From positions 1 through 15,483 of the forward strand of contig JAUQZD010000037.1 of assembly GCA_030587405.1 (NCBI GenBank): a stretch of DNA of 15,483 nucleotides, in the 5' to 3' direction. Both the position numbers and the translations under genes were made by a program. This stretch comes from Candidatus Freyrarchaeum guaymasense (GTDB lineage Archaea > Asgardarchaeota > Jordarchaeia > Jordarchaeales > Freyrarchaeaceae). The notes beneath the pieces were generated by a model. That model was not told the DNA's origin, searched no databases, and saw only the letters and a program-made list of their open reading frames with translations. The number at the start of each line of letters is the position of its first letter. Position 1 is the first letter of the stretch. Below are positions 1-6,614 of the stretch, one piece after another.

Positions 1-1
1 C

Positions 2-337
2 GCAACGGCTGTCACCTCGGTTAGAATAGAGGATTCACTGGTTAGAGCTGTCAGGGAGCTGGAGGGGGGATACTATGAGGAGGTCGTTCTTCCACTCCCA
101 TGCCTCCTCACCGTCCAGAGCGGCATAAACGAGCCAAGGTACGTTTCGATAATGGGGATAAAGGCTGCCAGAGCCAAGGAGTTGAGGGAGGTTCACGTGC
201 AGACGGTCAACCCAACACTGGAGGTTGAAAAGGTATACTACCCTCTCGTTAAGAGGGCGGAGCTCATCGAGGGCCCCCCATCCGAGGTGGCGGAGAAGAT
301 CGCCGTCCTCCTCAGAGATAGGGGAGTGATAGGGTGA
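2..337 (+). CDS. etfB: Electron transfer flavoprotein beta subunit, C-terminal part (5' truncated by window edge)
   Basis: The reading frame is open from base 2 to the TGA at 335-337, giving about 111 residues, so the N-terminal half lies outside the window. It contains the ETF-beta signature region: a LPCLLTV stretch, then SGINEPRYVSIMGIKAARAK, matching the family pattern in which a conserved loop is followed by a basic helix. The tail with a YYPL block and an EGPPSEVAEK block is also typical. ETF beta binds AMP or a second FAD and, with the alpha subunit, carries electrons from acyl-CoA dehydrogenases. Its stop codon overlaps the GTG start of etfA (GTGA), so translation of the two subunits is probably coupled. 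Whether it is the classical or the bifurcating type cannot be judged because the N-terminal nucleotide-binding part is missing. Confidence 0.93.
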   Translation, partial: ATAVTSVRIEDSLVRAVRELEGGYYEEVVLPLPCLLTVQSGINEPRYVSIMGIKAARAKELREVHVQTVNPTLEVEKVYYPLVKRAELIEGPPSEVAEKIAVLLRDRGVIG

Positions 338-1290
338 GGGTGTTCGCAGTCGCCGAGCACAGGTTTGGAAGGATTAACCCGATAAGCTTCGAGCTGCTGA
401 ACTTGGCGAACATGGTTAAGGGCGACGGGACCAGTGAGGCCGTCGTCCTCGCAGGAGACGCGTCAGCCTTCTCCCGGGAGCTCGCTAGGTACGCTGACAG
501 GGTCTGGGCTATCAGCTGCGACCAGCTAGAGAGGTATAACCCTGAAGCGTATGTTGACGTCCTTCTCCAGGTCTTTAGAAGGGAGAAGCCAGATCTGGTT
601 TTGCTTGGCAACACCATCCAAGGCGGAGAGGTTGCTCCGTGCCTAGCCGTTAGCCTCCAAGCCCCCATAGCCACAGACGTGGTCGGCTTAAGGCTTGATG
701 ACGGAGAGGTCGTCGCCTCACGCTACGCCTACCAGGGGAAGATTATGGTGGACTTAAGGTTGAAGCGGCTCCCAAGCATATTGACTGTGAGGCAAGGCGT
801 CTTTAAAGATGGAAGGGAAGTGGACGGAGAGGTGGTCGAGTTGAACCTTAAGCCGTCTAGGGAGCCTAAGAGGCGCTTCGTCAAATACATAGAGCCTGAG
901 ACGGGGGATGTTGACATCTCCCAAGCGGACGTTATAGTGGCTGTTGGTAGAGGCATAGGAGGAGAGTCAAACCTTAAGCTAGCTGAGAAGCTAGCTCGGC
1001 TTCTAGGGGGGGTTGTGGCCGGGAGCAGGCCTGTTGTTGACGCCGGTCTGCTGCCAAAGGACAGGCAGGTTGGAATATCAGGGAAGACCGTGAAGCCAAA
1101 GGTTTACTTGGCGTTCGGGATAAGTGGAGCCTTTCAGCATGTTATGGGGATGAAGGACAGCGAGCTAATAATAGCGGTGAACAGGGACTCTGAGGCCCCG
1201 ATATTCGGTGTCGCCCACTACGGAGCCGTGGCAGACCTTCTAGATGTCCTACCAGCCCTCATCAGCAAATTAGAGGAACTTAAAGCTTAG
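334..1290 (+). CDS. etfA: Electron transfer flavoprotein alpha subunit
   Basis: This 318-residue protein has normal length for ETF alpha. The C-terminal FAD-binding domain shows its usual blocks in order: GRGIGG (about residues 205-210), the SRPVVDAG arginine loop, QVGISGKTV, then FGISGAFQHVMGMKDS and AVNRDSEAPIFGVAHYG. The N-terminal half (1-190) is the less conserved domain that packs on the beta subunit. The GTG start overlaps the etfB stop, which is the natural operon arrangement and leaves little doubt about the start. The expected partner in this window is the acyl-CoA dehydrogenase at 13991-15235. One oddity: where most ETF alpha proteins have Asp in the 'VADYG' loop next to the FAD adenine, this one has His (His295). 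No ferredoxin or ETF:quinone oxidoreductase follows. Confidence 0.95.
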   Translation: MRVFAVAEHRFGRINPISFELLNLANMVKGDGTSEAVVLAGDASAFSRELARYADRVWAISCDQLERYNPEAYVDVLLQVFRREKPDLVLLGNTIQGGEVAPCLAVSLQAPIATDVVGLRLDDGEVVASRYAYQGKIMVDLRLKRLPSILTVRQGVFKDGREVDGEVVELNLKPSREPKRRFVKYIEPETGDVDISQADVIVAVGRGIGGESNLKLAEKLARLLGGVVAGSRPVVDAGLLPKDRQVGISGKTVKPKVYLAFGISGAFQHVMGMKDSELIIAVNRDSEAPIFGVAHYGAVADLLDVLPALISKLEELKA

Positions 1291-1378
1291 CCTGCAGCGT
1301 TGGGGGCTCTGCCGGTTAGATGAGCTTTTAACGCAGACGGCTACCTTGACTTCAGGGAAGGTGACCGAGGCTTAAGTG

Positions 1379-1843
1379 TTAAAGGGGCTGATTGGTGCCG
1401 CATTTTTCAGCCAGCTCCTCCAGCACCATCATAGACCAGTAGAACTTCTCCTTTAATATAGGGTAGTACCTCTTGATGAACTTGTCGACGGCTTCCCGTA
1501 GTTTGGAGCCGAGTTCGTCTGCTTCGCTGAGTAGCTTGGCTATGTAAAGCTCTATGTTTTGAACGACTGTTTCAACGTAGAATGATTTGAGAGCTTCCAC
1601 GCGCCGACTGCTGGAAAGCATGTACCTCCCGTCCTCCACCTCAACCAAACCTACGCTTAAAAGAGAGTTTAAAATTTGCTCGGCTGACCTCCTCCCGACG
1701 GACACCTTCTCAGAAACCTCTTTAACGGTGAGCTTTCCCCATACAGATAAGACTTCAAGGATTCTCTGAGCGTCGAAGCTGCCAAGAACCCTAAGGGTTA
1801 CATCACATAAATCCACGGCAACCACCACCAAGCAACCTAGCAC
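1379..1843 (-). CDS. Winged helix-turn-helix transcriptional regulator, ArsR-like
   Basis: This protein of up to 154 residues has an N-terminal winged-helix domain. A helix starting at about SFDAQRILEVLSVWG is followed by LTVKEVSEKVSVGRRSAEQI as the recognition unit, then a wing LVEVEDGRYML. The C-terminal 80 residues are predicted long helices (ETVVQNIELYIAKLLSEADE), the usual place for dimerisation in ArsR-like archaeal regulators. The longest frame begins with GTG at 1843, but a GTG at 1816 preceded by GGTGGT looks like a better start and would remove the odd leading residues LGCLVVVA. It lies 144 bases downstream of the nitronate monooxygenase-like gene on the same strand and faces etfA tail to tail. 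Its target is unknown; autoregulation or control of the upstream oxidoreductase is only a guess. No metal-binding cysteine cluster is visible. Confidence 0.8.
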   Translation of the reverse strand: MLGCLVVVAVDLCDVTLRVLGSFDAQRILEVLSVWGKLTVKEVSEKVSVGRRSAEQILNSLLSVGLVEVEDGRYMLSSSRRVEALKSFYVETVVQNIELYIAKLLSEADELGSKLREAVDKFIKRYYPILKEKFYWSMMVLEELAEKCGTNQPL

Positions 1844-1987
1844 GCGGTTTTAACGCTTCACGCACGCAATTACAACCAAATCGATCAACACGAAAATAGA
1901 AAAATATGAATGAAAACTGGGAAAAATAAACCATGCAGGAGGGAAAATAAGATTTTTGGTTCTTTTCACATTAAGTTAAGTCGGTGT

Positions 1988-3001
1988 TTAAACTACGTAT
2001 TTGCTTAGACCTTTTATGATCGACTCTGCTTCCCTTACTATGCCCTCTATGACTTCCTTCACCGTTGGCAAGTTGTTTATGTTTCCACATGATTGTCCGC
2101 ATAGGACCGGGCCATTTTCTATGTCTCCCTTGTAAACCAGCTCGTACTTTTTCATGTCCTCAGCTATTTCCTCCGGTGTTAACGATGCCTCTCTAGCCTT
2201 CATCTCCTCCTTCGTCATGATGTGCGGGTGCTCCGCCGCGTACTTGTTCTTCAGCAGCCTTATTGGCCCGAAGGCTCCAGTTGTTACAACGGTGTCCCTG
2301 TCGGTCGAGCGCAGCACGAAGTCCTTGTAGTCTGGGTGAAACTCGCACTCCTGCGTTGCAATGAACCTTGTCCCCATTTGCACGCCGATTGCACCCATCG
2401 CCAAGGCTGCGGCAAGACCTTTACCGTCGCTGAAGCCGCCGCATGCCACGACGGGCTTACTGCAGTTGTTAACAACCTCCGGTATGAGGACGAGGGTCGT
2501 TACACCCTCATAGCTCTGGTGTCCTCCCCCCTCATACCCTGTAGCTATAATTCCGTCGCAGAGCTTATCAACCTTCATAGCGTGGTATAATGTTGGAGCA
2601 ACGTGGAAGTGTAATAGGTCAGGGTCCTTATCCTTAAGGAACTTTGCTGGAGGCTCAGGGTTCCCCGCGGACGTAATCACCAGCTTAAGCCTTTCTTTTA
2701 ACTCGGAGTCTTTAGCGCGTAGCTCAACTATCTTCTCTAAGAGTGCGGGTGCGTCGACCTGAATTCTTGCAACTCTCACGTTGACGCCGAACGGGCCATC
2801 ACAGTTCTCCTTGACCTCAAGGATGTTCTTCTCCATGTCTTTTACCGGGTCTACGCCGAACAGGTTTGTATGGGAGATTATTCCCAGAGCGCCTGCATTG
2901 GTTACCGCTGACGCTAGCTTCGTTGTGTAAAACGGCCCCATCGGAGCCTGAATTATGGGATATTTTATGCCCAGCATTTCACACAAAGGAGTTTTAATCA
3001 A
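1988..3001 (-). CDS. Nitronate monooxygenase-like FMN TIM-barrel oxidoreductase
   Basis: The 337-residue length is normal for the nitronate monooxygenase / FabK-like family of FMN flavoproteins. The hallmarks are the N-terminal YPIIQAPMGP loop (residues 14-23), GALGIIS, VITSAGNP, the catalytic-type histidine in EGGGHQS (His161), the phosphate-binding ACGGFSDGKGLAAALAMGA (187-204), and MGTRFIATQE. The tail NGPVLCGQSCGNINNLPTVK is also typical. The start is TTG at 3001, chosen because GAGGAGGG lies six bases upstream; no better start exists. A TATA-like CTTTTTAAGG on the minus strand at 3047-3056 would give a short leader. The family converts alkyl nitronates to carbonyls and nitrite, but many archaeal members have no proven substrate, and an enoyl-thioester reductase role is possible. 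After the stop the minus strand is T-rich. Confidence 0.9.
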   Translation of the reverse strand: MIKTPLCEMLGIKYPIIQAPMGPFYTTKLASAVTNAGALGIISHTNLFGVDPVKDMEKNILEVKENCDGPFGVNVRVARIQVDAPALLEKIVELRAKDSELKERLKLVITSAGNPEPPAKFLKDKDPDLLHFHVAPTLYHAMKVDKLCDGIIATGYEGGGHQSYEGVTTLVLIPEVVNNCSKPVVACGGFSDGKGLAAALAMGAIGVQMGTRFIATQECEFHPDYKDFVLRSTDRDTVVTTGAFGPIRLLKNKYAAEHPHIMTKEEMKAREASLTPEEIAEDMKKYELVYKGDIENGPVLCGQSCGNINNLPTVKEVIEGIVREAESIIKGLSKYVV

Positions 3002-3039
3002 AATGTTCCCTCCTCGATTAGTTCACTAAGCTTAAAAGC

Positions 3040-3300
3040 CCCACTCCTTAAAAAGATTTCCTTTCCCAACCCCTGCCTGTGAAGAACACGAGAACTCGTC
3101 GTAGTCCCCCGCCGTCTCGCCGTTGCCATGAAGGTACAGGATGGCAGAGCGTCTCTCATCACACCCGTGAAATTTGCACCATAAGCGGACACCCTCGCCA
3201 GCGTCGACGAAAAACGTTAACCCACTCCCGGCGGCAAAGTCCTTTATAGTAGAAGACGAGCCTCAGAATTCTCTGGAACATCGAGAAAGGACAGGTCATA
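3040..3300 (-). pseudogene. Remnant of an alpha/beta hydrolase, N-terminal part only
   Basis: No single frame is open here, but three minus-strand frames read in succession as the start of an alpha/beta-hydrolase. The first gives LSFLDVPE (near 3280-3300), the second ILRLVFYYK (near 3245-3270) and the third KDFAAGSGLTFFVDAGEGVR followed by LWCKFH and then AILYLHGNGETAGDYDEF (3085-3245). The last block is the HGNGE oxyanion-hole strand of an archaeal and bacterial hydrolase family that begins 'LDxPxIL..LFYPR'. Two frame changes lie within 60 bases. Homology stops soon after DYDEF, before the nucleophile elbow, so the catalytic Ser, Asp and His are all absent. A TTTAAA-type promoter relic followed by ATGCTGCTGG lies just upstream at 3325-3350. 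The end of the remnant now appears to carry the promoter of the nitronate monooxygenase-like gene. Confidence 0.75.
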
Positions 3301-3411
3301 GTCGTGCAAACCTAAACACCCAGCAGCATAAAAAGCAACGAAATTTAAGCGTTGCCAACCGAGATGGCGCCCCGGCTCCACTCGGAGAAGCTGGGAGACG
3401 AGACGGGAAAC

Positions 3412-3759
3412 CTATAGCTTCACCGCGTACTCGAGTGCGTCCTCTATTATGACGCTCCCTCTTCTTCTTTCTTCAAACTCTCTCCTAGTTAGAGGTATTA
3501 TGTGCACGCCCCCCGCCAACCCGCTCCTTAAAAGCTCACTCTTCACCAGAGCTATCCTCTTCACGTACTCCACCCCCTCGAATTTGTCCGAGACGACCAA
3601 GAAGTCTAAGTCGCTGTCCTCCAGCCAGTCCCCCCTCGCAAAGCTCCCGAACAAAAACACATCGGAATCGCTGAACTCACTCTTTATAACGCTTACAACC
3701 CGCTCAATTTTCTCCTTAACGTTTTTGGGAATCGCATCTAAGCCCAATTTTTCCTCCAA
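3412..3759 (-). CDS. mntA: MNT-type minimal nucleotidyltransferase (antitoxin of HEPN/MNT pair)
   Basis: This 115-residue protein carries the nucleotidyltransferase signature FLFGSFARGDWLEDSDLDFL at about residues 35-54: the GSFARG loop and the two aspartates of SDLD (Asp50, Asp52). In HEPN/MNT systems the MNT protein can transfer AMP to a tyrosine of the HEPN toxin and so silence it. The longest frame starts with TTG at 3759, where the AAGGAGG site is directly adjacent and too close; a TTG at 3747, five bases after GGAGG, is a better-spaced start and drops only four residues. Either way it overlaps the end of the HEPN gene by 30-44 bases in another frame, which suggests coupled translation. 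The C-terminal helix YAVKL ends normally. Confidence 0.9.
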   Translation of the reverse strand: MEEKLGLDAIPKNVKEKIERVVSVIKSEFSDSDVFLFGSFARGDWLEDSDLDFLVVSDKFEGVEYVKRIALVKSELLRSGLAGGVHIIPLTRREFEERRRGSVIIEDALEYAVKL

Positions 3760-4123
3760 CCTCCTTCACCACCATCTCCGCCAACCTCACCATCTCCTCG
3801 GCAACCTCTCTAGATATCGACTTCGAAGGCCTCCGCATTCCAGCATTCGGGTACCTTGCAACCTCATAGAAGGACGAGAGGAGGCCAAGCTTCCCCGCGT
3901 CAATGTTTATTTCCCCAGAAAGCTCGGAGTAAAGCTCTAGGAGGTCATGGGTCTTCGGAAAACGCCTCCGCCTAACCTTCATGTAAGCAGCCTTCAACGC
4001 CTTCTCCGCAGCTTGCTGAGCGGCGAAACATGCCCAGTTATACCTGCCCCCCCTCAAGGCCTCAAACGCCTCCTCCAAATCCACGCAAGCCTCGTAAAAC
4101 CAGTCCTCAACTTCCGGCCTCAT
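3716..4123 (-). CDS. hepT: HEPN-domain toxin of HEPN/MNT pair
   Basis: This helical protein of 135 residues has the HEPN pattern. EVEDWFYEACVDLEEAFEAL is helix 1, then YNWACFAAQQAAEKALKA is the conserved second helix, and RRFPKTH (residues 53-59) is the R-x(4-6)-H catalytic motif of HEPN RNases. LLSSFYEVARYPNAGMRRP is the conserved region near the C terminus. The frame extends upstream to an ATG at 4258, but I chose ATG at 4123 because the first 45 residues of the longer version (LFYLLLGGTNGFLS) do not resemble HEPN, a GGGGAG ribosome site sits just before 4123, and a TATA box lies 35 bases upstream. It is co-transcribed with the MNT gene, which begins inside its 3' end. A small relic of another HEPN gene lies at 11902-11970. 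Confidence 0.9.
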   Translation of the reverse strand: MRPEVEDWFYEACVDLEEAFEALRGGRYNWACFAAQQAAEKALKAAYMKVRRRRFPKTHDLLELYSELSGEINIDAGKLGLLSSFYEVARYPNAGMRRPSKSISREVAEEMVRLAEMVVKEVGGKIGLRCDSQKR

Positions 4124-4154
4124 TCCACTCCCCAAATAAGAATAATGCAGCACA

Positions 4155-4163
4155 CTTAAAAAA
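4155..4163 (-). promoter_or_regulatory. TATA box for the HEPN/MNT operon
   Basis: The minus strand reads TTTTTTAAG here. Its centre is about 26 bases ahead of the expected transcript start near 4132, which would leave a leader of about 9 bases carrying the GGGGAG ribosome site before ATG 4123. The spacing fits archaeal promoters and supports the shorter HEPN start. Confidence 0.5.
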
Positions 4164-4323
4164 CCATTAGTTCCCCCTAGGAGAAGATAGAAGAGACTAA
4201 CGAGCACACCCCTTAACCACCTTTTTCTTAAACCTCTCTTAAACCTCTTCTCAGACATCCCTTTACCAGAAAAGACCCAGAAACAGCAGCAACTCTCAGT
4301 TTTTTCGGCAAACGCTGAACTTT

Positions 4324-5109
4324 CTTACCCGAAAACCGTCTGCCCCCTTAACCTATCCAACCTTAAACTCATCTCCGGCTTCATCTTTTTCATGTCGGCG
4401 ACCAATGAGAGGTTAGGCTTTTCCACGCTGCTCCTAAGTTCCCTCGCCTACAACGTAGCCTATGGCACCGTTGATCAGAACCCTAGCTCCGACGCCTATG
4501 GTCCTCAGCAACGGATCGTTTTCAAGAGGGTTAACCTCTCCAGAACCGGAAACGGTTGCCTCAACGAGCGGACCTCTGAGGCCTGTAACCGAAAATATCG
4601 TCTCCACCATTCCCTCCCTCGGGTTGACCCGGGTTGGCCATGGCGGCGTAGTTCCTGAAGGCTGAACGAGTCGTGAACACGTGTGCAAACGGAATGTCGC
4701 CGAGCGTAATGGTTTTCTCGAAGACGCATCCTCCAGTCTCAACCCTGACAGCCACCTCCTCTCCTTCCACAAGGTTCCTGAAGAGGTGGCCGCTACCATA
4801 CTTGCAGCTTGCGCTGGCAGCTCCGTAAACGACGACGTCCACGGATCCAAGCCTCTCGTCCGGGCACGGCCCCGGGAAAGCTGGAACACCGTTAATCCAT
4901 GCTTTCTCAGCCACGCTAAACGCCCCTCTCTCGGCAACCGGCACTGAGAGCACAACAGCGGTCCCAGACATGATGGCGCAAGTCGCAGCGGTCACAACGT
5001 CCACTTCGCCAATGCTAACATCTTCGCCTCTTCTGACCATGCGCTTAAACTCCTCAGCCGTGAAGACTACAGCCTTACTCCTCAGTATTTTAGCGTTGAT
5101 CTCCACCAA
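4324..5109 (-). pseudogene. Frameshifted DUF39 (HcyBio-like, homocysteine biosynthesis) gene
   Basis: The frame from TTG 5109 to 4561 encodes an N-terminal DUF39 region. It opens with NAKILRSKAVVFTAEEF and VDVVTAATCAIMSGTAVV, and then has the family blocks WINGVPAFPG, YGSGHLFRNLVEGEEVAVR, ITLGDIPFAHVFTTRSAFR and NYAAMANP. The match then jumps frame near 4635 to REGMVETIFSVTG, VNPLENDPLLRTIGVGAR and GAIGYVVGEGT, which ends at a TAG near 4434. It resumes in a third frame as LSLVADMKKMKPEM at about 4360-4415. The C-terminal third, with the usual cysteine-containing and ferredoxin-like parts, is not found. DUF39 proteins act in sulfide incorporation into homocysteine in methanogens and some other anaerobes. 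The first break coincides with an imperfect 10-base tandem repeat, and removing one unit restores the frame. A dead gene is likelier than recoding because there are at least two breaks and a truncation. Confidence 0.85.
4620..4639. repeat. Imperfect 10-base tandem repeat at the DUF39 frame break
   Basis: Two copies, CGGGTTGACC and CGGGTTGGCC (plus strand), lie back to back with one mismatch. Ten is not a multiple of three, so one extra unit shifts the minus-strand reading frame. Deleting one unit joins the two DUF39 frames as NYAAMANPREGMVETIF, with no lost or extra residue that looks wrong. Confidence 0.75.
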
Positions 5110-5206
5110 TTACTAGAGGAGAAAAAATAAAAACGCTTTTGCAGGATTAAACTTGTCTGAGCGCGCAAACAGAAGCTCTTAAAGTTAAATTTTTAAATTG
5201 GGGTGG

Positions 5207-5215
5207 CTTATATAG
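5207..5215 (+). promoter_or_regulatory. TATA box for the double-V4R gene
   Basis: CTTATATAG lies in a 140-base AT-rich divergent spacer. The predicted transcript start near 5237 gives a leader with AGGGAAGG (5247-5254), which serves the GTG at 5254 poorly (no gap) and the TTG at 5263 well (8 bases). A second AT-rich box, TTAAATTTTTAAATT at about 5185-5199, could serve the divergent DUF39 relic. Confidence 0.45.
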
Positions 5216-5253
5216 TTCCTATAGTTCATATAGACATGTGAACGAAAGGGAAG

Positions 5254-6462
5254 GTGTATTTTTTGGACGCGTCCGTGGAGGAGTTGAGGCGTTCCCTCGC
5301 CGACCTCAAATGTAATTTGAGGTTTGATGGGTGGAGGATACTTTACGGCGGTATGCGTTACGCGTTTATTTCCCGTGAGCTTTTTATGCGCATCACGAAG
5401 GAATTGATGAGAGTTCTGGGGCCGTCGCTTAAAAGCGTCGTTTTGCAGTTCACCGCCCTTTCATGCTTCGCTGAGGTAAGTCACATGATCAGCGGCGGAA
5501 CCCCTCCAGAAGATGCGATTGAAGAGTACGCCAATTTTATCGGTGCAGCTGGATGGGGGCCCACTAGGATTGTTAGCGCCGACTTCGAGAAGCCGGAGGT
5601 CGTTGTGAGAATGTATAATTCGGGTATTGCTTCATGGTTCAGGGACAACGTCGAAAGCTTGGAGAATGTCTTCCCATTCTACGAGTGTGCTTGGTGGGGT
5701 TACGGCTGGACCGGAGTTGTTAAAGCAGCCATAGAGGGGATGGGGGCTGAGGCTCCGCCCCTAACCTACAGGGAAACAGAGTGCCTTGCTAGGGGAGGAA
5801 ACTACTGTGAGTGGGTGATAACGCAGGGGGAGGATGCTGGTTTAAGTCAAATGAAATCAACTATACCGAGGGAGCTTTTCAGTTATGAGGGCGTCAGAGC
5901 GGTCATCAGTGGAAACATTGCCCCCGGAAACCCCGAGGAATCCATCAAAAGATTCCTCGATCGTTTAGAGGCGAGGGAAGATGGATCCGTAGGGATAGGG
6001 GGAGAAAGGTTATTCTTGGGGCCTAGCATACTATTCTCTATCGCCTACTATATGCTTCCCATCGAAAGATTCGGCGACATGATATACGCGGTCTACAGGA
6101 GGGCTCACAACGAGTATGGACGATACCTCTCATGGCAAGGGGAAAAGTATGGAGCTGAGGGGGTGCTGAACTTCTTCCTAGCGTCGGCATCATCGATGGG
6201 GTGGGGAAAAATGGATGCATGGGTTGAGGACTCGGAGTTCAAATTTCTGATCCATCAGTCACTTCACGGGGAAGACGTAGGGGCGTACAGGAAGCTAAGG
6301 GGGCTTGAGCCGCAGCCGGCCTGCATCAACATAGGCTATATAGTGGAGGGGATCCTAAACTACTTCGCTGAGCAAGAGGGGAAGCCGCCATTCTCAGTAA
6401 GAGAGGAAAAGTGCGTTGCGAAGGGAGATGAACACTGCGAGTTCACATTACAAGCCCTGTAG
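5254..6462 (+). CDS. Tandem V4R-domain protein, probable small-molecule-binding protein
   Basis: This open gene of 402 residues is made of two repeats of the V4R (4-vinyl reductase / hydrocarbon-binding) fold. Repeat 1 covers about 20-190: GWRILYGGMRYAF, GWGPTRIVSADFEKPEVVVR, and a closing ETECLARGGNYCEW with Cys177 and Cys185. Repeat 2 covers about 220-400: GSVGIGGERLFL, SMGWGKMDAWVEDSEFKFLI, and a closing EEKCVAKGDEHCEF with Cys387 and Cys395. V4R domains occur in BchJ-like proteins and as effector domains of XylR-type regulators, where they bind small hydrophobic or aromatic ligands; the paired Cys may hold a metal. No DNA-binding or output domain is attached and no signal peptide is seen. 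The start is GTG 5254 or, with better ribosome-site spacing, TTG 5263. A broken paralogue follows directly at 6615. The ligand is unknown. Confidence 0.82.
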   Translation: MYFLDASVEELRRSLADLKCNLRFDGWRILYGGMRYAFISRELFMRITKELMRVLGPSLKSVVLQFTALSCFAEVSHMISGGTPPEDAIEEYANFIGAAGWGPTRIVSADFEKPEVVVRMYNSGIASWFRDNVESLENVFPFYECAWWGYGWTGVVKAAIEGMGAEAPPLTYRETECLARGGNYCEWVITQGEDAGLSQMKSTIPRELFSYEGVRAVISGNIAPGNPEESIKRFLDRLEAREDGSVGIGGERLFLGPSILFSIAYYMLPIERFGDMIYAVYRRAHNEYGRYLSWQGEKYGAEGVLNFFLASASSMGWGKMDAWVEDSEFKFLIHQSLHGEDVGAYRKLRGLEPQPACINIGYIVEGILNYFAEQEGKPPFSVREEKCVAKGDEHCEFTLQAL

Positions 6463-6614
6463 CTTGACGAAGGAGATATCCATTTTCCATCGAAATTGTC
6501 AAATAACAAATTTACTTCGATTTTTAATGTGATTTTTCCATAAATAAATGGAATAATTGTTTTTGAATCGTTTTGATTTGGAAAAAAATTTAATTTTTAT
6601 GTTAATGACATATT
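6463..6614. other. AT-rich spacer between the V4R gene and its broken paralogue
   Basis: This stretch is clearly richer in A and T than its surroundings. It holds T-runs just after the V4R stop (possible terminator) and a long A/T block, GGAAAAAAATTTAATTTTTATG, ending 10 bases or so before the relic's GTG, which looks like an old promoter. No gene is visible. Confidence 0.4.

Noticed and set aside
312..1000. Minus-strand frames lying over etfA
   Set aside because: They mirror the codon bias of the clear etfA frame and show no domain features or ribosome sites.
2222..2590. Plus-strand frame of 122 residues over the nitronate monooxygenase-like gene
   Set aside because: It is antisense to a well-supported gene and its composition is not protein-like.
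4124..4258. N-terminal extension of HEPN to ATG 4258 with a hydrophobic stretch
   Set aside because: The extra residues are unlike HEPN proteins, and a TATA box and ribosome site directly precede the internal ATG 4123.
4561..5109. Programmed frameshifting in the DUF39 gene
   Set aside because: The break is a sequence duplication, not a slippery run with a stimulatory structure, and further breaks plus the missing C terminus follow.
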